Shown: positions 61,790 to 64,000 of the stretch, piece by piece | How positions within the stretch are numbered: position 1 is the stretch's first letter | Layout: each line of letters begins with the position of its first letter | The notes under the pieces: model-generated | Told to the model about the DNA's origin: nothing | The model's input: only the letters and a program-made list of their open reading frames with translations | The model's database searches: none | Program-made: the position numbers and the translations under genes | Assembly: GCF_036373705.1 (NCBI RefSeq) | Contig: NC_089852.1 | Location: forward strand, 2,071,300 to 2,135,299 | DNA length: 64,000 nt | Direction: 5' to 3' | From: Amia ocellicauda | Taxonomy: Eukaryota; Chordata; Actinopteri; Amiiformes; Amiidae

Positions 61790-64000
61790 CCTCCCTCTCT
61801 CTCCGTCCATCTCCCTCTCTCGTCCCACTGACCGGGTGATGTGCTCATACTCCTCCAGGGTCAGCCAGCAGTCTGTCTTGTGACCGACCCTTACCCGACC
61901 AGTGGACAGGGTCACGAACTTCTTGCCCCTCTGGACAGACTTGCGGGGGGGATACACGGGCCTGCTGTGGGGGGAGGACAGCGTGTGAGTGTGTGTGTTG
62001 ATGCTGTGGGCGTGTATATCAGATGTGAGTGTCTGTGTGTGTGAGAGTGTGCATTTCTGAAGGACAGACCTGCCCTGCTGAGGTCTGTGTCGTCTCACTC
62101 CTGTGACGAAGCCCCCTTCCTCCTCCTCCCCCTGTCCCCCCCGGCTGTCCCCTCCGCAGCCGGGCCTGGCAGCGGGGCTCATCCCGGGCTGTCTCAGCCT
62201 GAGGGGCCGGTCAGCGGGGCCCAGCACACTGTCCCCAGGGTACAGCAAACCTTGAATGAAGATGAGAACCAGATAATTGTGTATTTCAGTGGCAATAATA
62301 CAAAATACTTCTTGGAGTTGCCATGTGTGCTTTGAGTGAGAGACTTCACACAGTGGACATCTGGACTCATGAAGGAGGAAAGGAGGAGGAGAGAGGAGTG
62401 TGGTGCTGTGCCGGTGGTCTCACCGCGGTGCAGGGCGTTGCTCCTCAAGGTGGGGGCATGCATGTGGCTCATCCTCAGGGTGTCCTGCAGCTCACACAGA
62501 CAGCGCCGGCGGTACCGGTCCACCGCCTCCCCGCTGCCCCCCCCCAGCGTGGAGGGCAGGGCGTGGCCGTCCACCTCTGCACTGCCGGTTCGCACCACAC
62601 GGCACGGGGCCGGTCCCACACTGCCAGGCTGCCGGGGATGACAGGAATCAGGACACGTCAGCACCACCCAAGGCTTCACACCTCAGCACTTCACCGCACT
62701 ACCATACTGGACACTACTCACCCCCCTGGCAGTGCGTCTCCGGTGCCGGTGCAGCCGCCCCAGCTCCTCCTGCTCCTCCGGGCCCAGCGGCCGCCCCTCC
62801 TCCAGGCAGGGGGGGGGCACCTCCAGGAAGGGGGAGCTGCTGTGGTGCGCGCTGGGCTGGGGGGGGGTGGGGGTCAGCAGCCACGGGGAGCCGCTCCCCA
62901 CAGAGAGGGAGGTCTGGGGACTGACCCACACCCGGGACCCCCCCACCTCGCTACTGGACTGGTCACTGTCCAACTCTGTGCAGAGACAACGTGGTCAGAC
63001 ACAGAGAGACAGGTGCTGCAGGTTCAAAATAAATCCAAAATCTGTGCACCGCCCCCCCCCCCCCCGCATTGCCAGCGGTGCCCTGCAGGGCGCAGTGTTA
63101 CCTGAGCTCCTCAGAGCCTCCCTCTCCTGCAGCCGGCTGGTCCTGCCGCCGCTCACCAGCTGCCTGTAGCTCACTGTGCCGGCGTCCCCCCCGCCAAGGG
63201 CCGACACCAGGTCGTCCAGCTGGGACTCGTCCACAGGGACCCCCTCCTGCAGGAGAGCAGCTCAGTCAGCCCCCCCACGGCCCGAGCAGCCGCAGCAGCC
63301 TGTGACAACCCCGCTGTGTTGCGCTGTGTTGCTCTGTCCTGCTCCAGTCAGTTCTCTGTGGTTCTGTGTTGTGATGCTCTGTGTGGCTCCCTGCAGTTCT
63401 ATGTGGTTTTGATCTGTGAGGTTCCGTGTGTTTTCTGTATGCTCGTGTGTTGTGTGGTCCTGTGCGGATCTGTGCGCATCTGTGCGGATCTGTGCGGATC
63501 TGTGCGGTTCTGTCCGGCGACGGTGACCTGCTGGAAGAAGGTTCTGAAGTCATCCCGGGAGAGCTGGCCCGTGCGGTGCCGGTCCAGTCTGAGGAACAGC
63601 TCTCGCAGCTGCAGCCTGTGAGCGCAGAGGTACTGCTGCAGGGCCCGCTGCGCCGGGGGGGTGGGCCGCACGAGCGCCGGGGGAGCCGCCCTGCCCTGCC
63701 GGCCTCGCCCCGCACATGGTGACATCACCTCCTGGAAAATAAGACACATAAGAACCAACCCCCCCACACCTGTGTTAGAGCGGAGAGAACTGGACACGGC
63801 TGAAACGCTGCCATGAAACTCCAGCCGCACAGACCCTGTCTTCACTCAACACCCTCAACCCCCTCCGAACTGACCCCAGCACCGATGCCAGGTGCCCTCC
63901 CCGCTGCTCAGGAGGACGAGTGTCGGTGTTCTTCCTACCTTGGGTTTCAGGGGGGTCCTCCTGCCCTGCTCCCTCTCCCCCCAACCCCGGGCAGTTCTCT
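61459..64000 (-). CDS. EF-hand domain protein, 3' part (identity uncertain)
   Basis: Eight exons on the minus strand: 63939-64000 (cut by the edge), 63528-63731, 63102-63246, 62722-62975, 62424-62628, 62070-62250, 61833-61961 and 61459-61690 (TAG). All have AG/GT borders and phases that add up, giving about 470 residues. Exon 63528-63731 encodes one EF-hand (LRELFLRLDRHRTGQLSRDD; loop D-x-H-x-T-G-x-L-x-x-D-D, so the last acidic residue is Asp). The next exon (ESQLDDLVSAL...AGTVSYRQLV) looks like a degenerate partner hand. The rest is Pro/Arg/Ser-rich with conserved-looking blocks (TDCWLTLEEYEHITR, FWPGRALEGMRLYLP, ending IERHKTYQLC). I do not recognise the family with confidence; an EFCAB12-like protein is one candidate. 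It is co-oriented with dnah1 but 1.7 kb apart. Confidence 0.7.

Overview
The window is vertebrate nuclear DNA, almost certainly from a ray-finned fish. It holds multi-exon genes with GT-AG introns, fish-type repeats (an L2-like LINE 3' tail ending in GGAT repeats, CR1-like and other LINE 3' ends, Tc1/mariner and hAT-like elements), very GC-rich third codon positions, and introns packed with CA, GA and longer tandem repeats. The species cannot be named from sequence alone. The single-copy, GC-rich, repeat-dense character would fit a gar, bowfin or sturgeon-type genome, but that is a guess.

All four genes lie on the minus strand. From high to low coordinate they are: (1) the 3' part of an EF-hand gene of uncertain identity (61459 to beyond the right edge); (2) a complete axonemal dynein heavy chain, dnah1 (coding 59711 down to 21509), which I could assemble exon by exon into one open frame of about 4197 codons over 77 coding exons; (3) a complete MAP kinase-activated protein kinase 3 gene, mapkapk3 (coding 18573 down to 5690, 10 exons, about 403 codons); (4) the 5' part of a WASP-family gene (WH1 and GBD/CRIB, 4621 to beyond the left edge; the VCA end lies outside). 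Frames, splice sites and exon phases were worked out by hand and agree within each gene.

Layout: 1-4621 WASP-like gene, with intron 3 filled by a LINE copy; 4622-5689 intergenic plus the mapkapk3 3' UTR; 5690-18573 mapkapk3, with kilobase-scale satellites and a 6.2 kb first intron that holds a hAT-like MITE and an L2-like 3' end; 18574-21508 intergenic, with the dnah1 3' UTR at its right end; 21509-59722 dnah1, whose short introns are mostly minisatellites and microsatellites; 59723-61458 dnah1 5' non-coding exon, promoter region and a TGTGTTC-type satellite; 61459-64000 EF-hand gene.

The genes do not form an operon-like system. dnah1 is an inner-arm dynein motor, the EF-hand gene may or may not be ciliary, mapkapk3 is a p38 effector kinase and the WASP-like protein is an Arp2/3 activator. 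I did not find a new multi-gene system. The most interesting observations are structural: splice sites caught inside tandem repeats in three genes (with different predicted protein outcomes), a 60-bp near-perfect hairpin in a dnah1 intron, a probable solo LTR splitting a satellite array, two GC-AG introns in dnah1, and a WASP GBD in which the usual regulatory tyrosine is phenylalanine.
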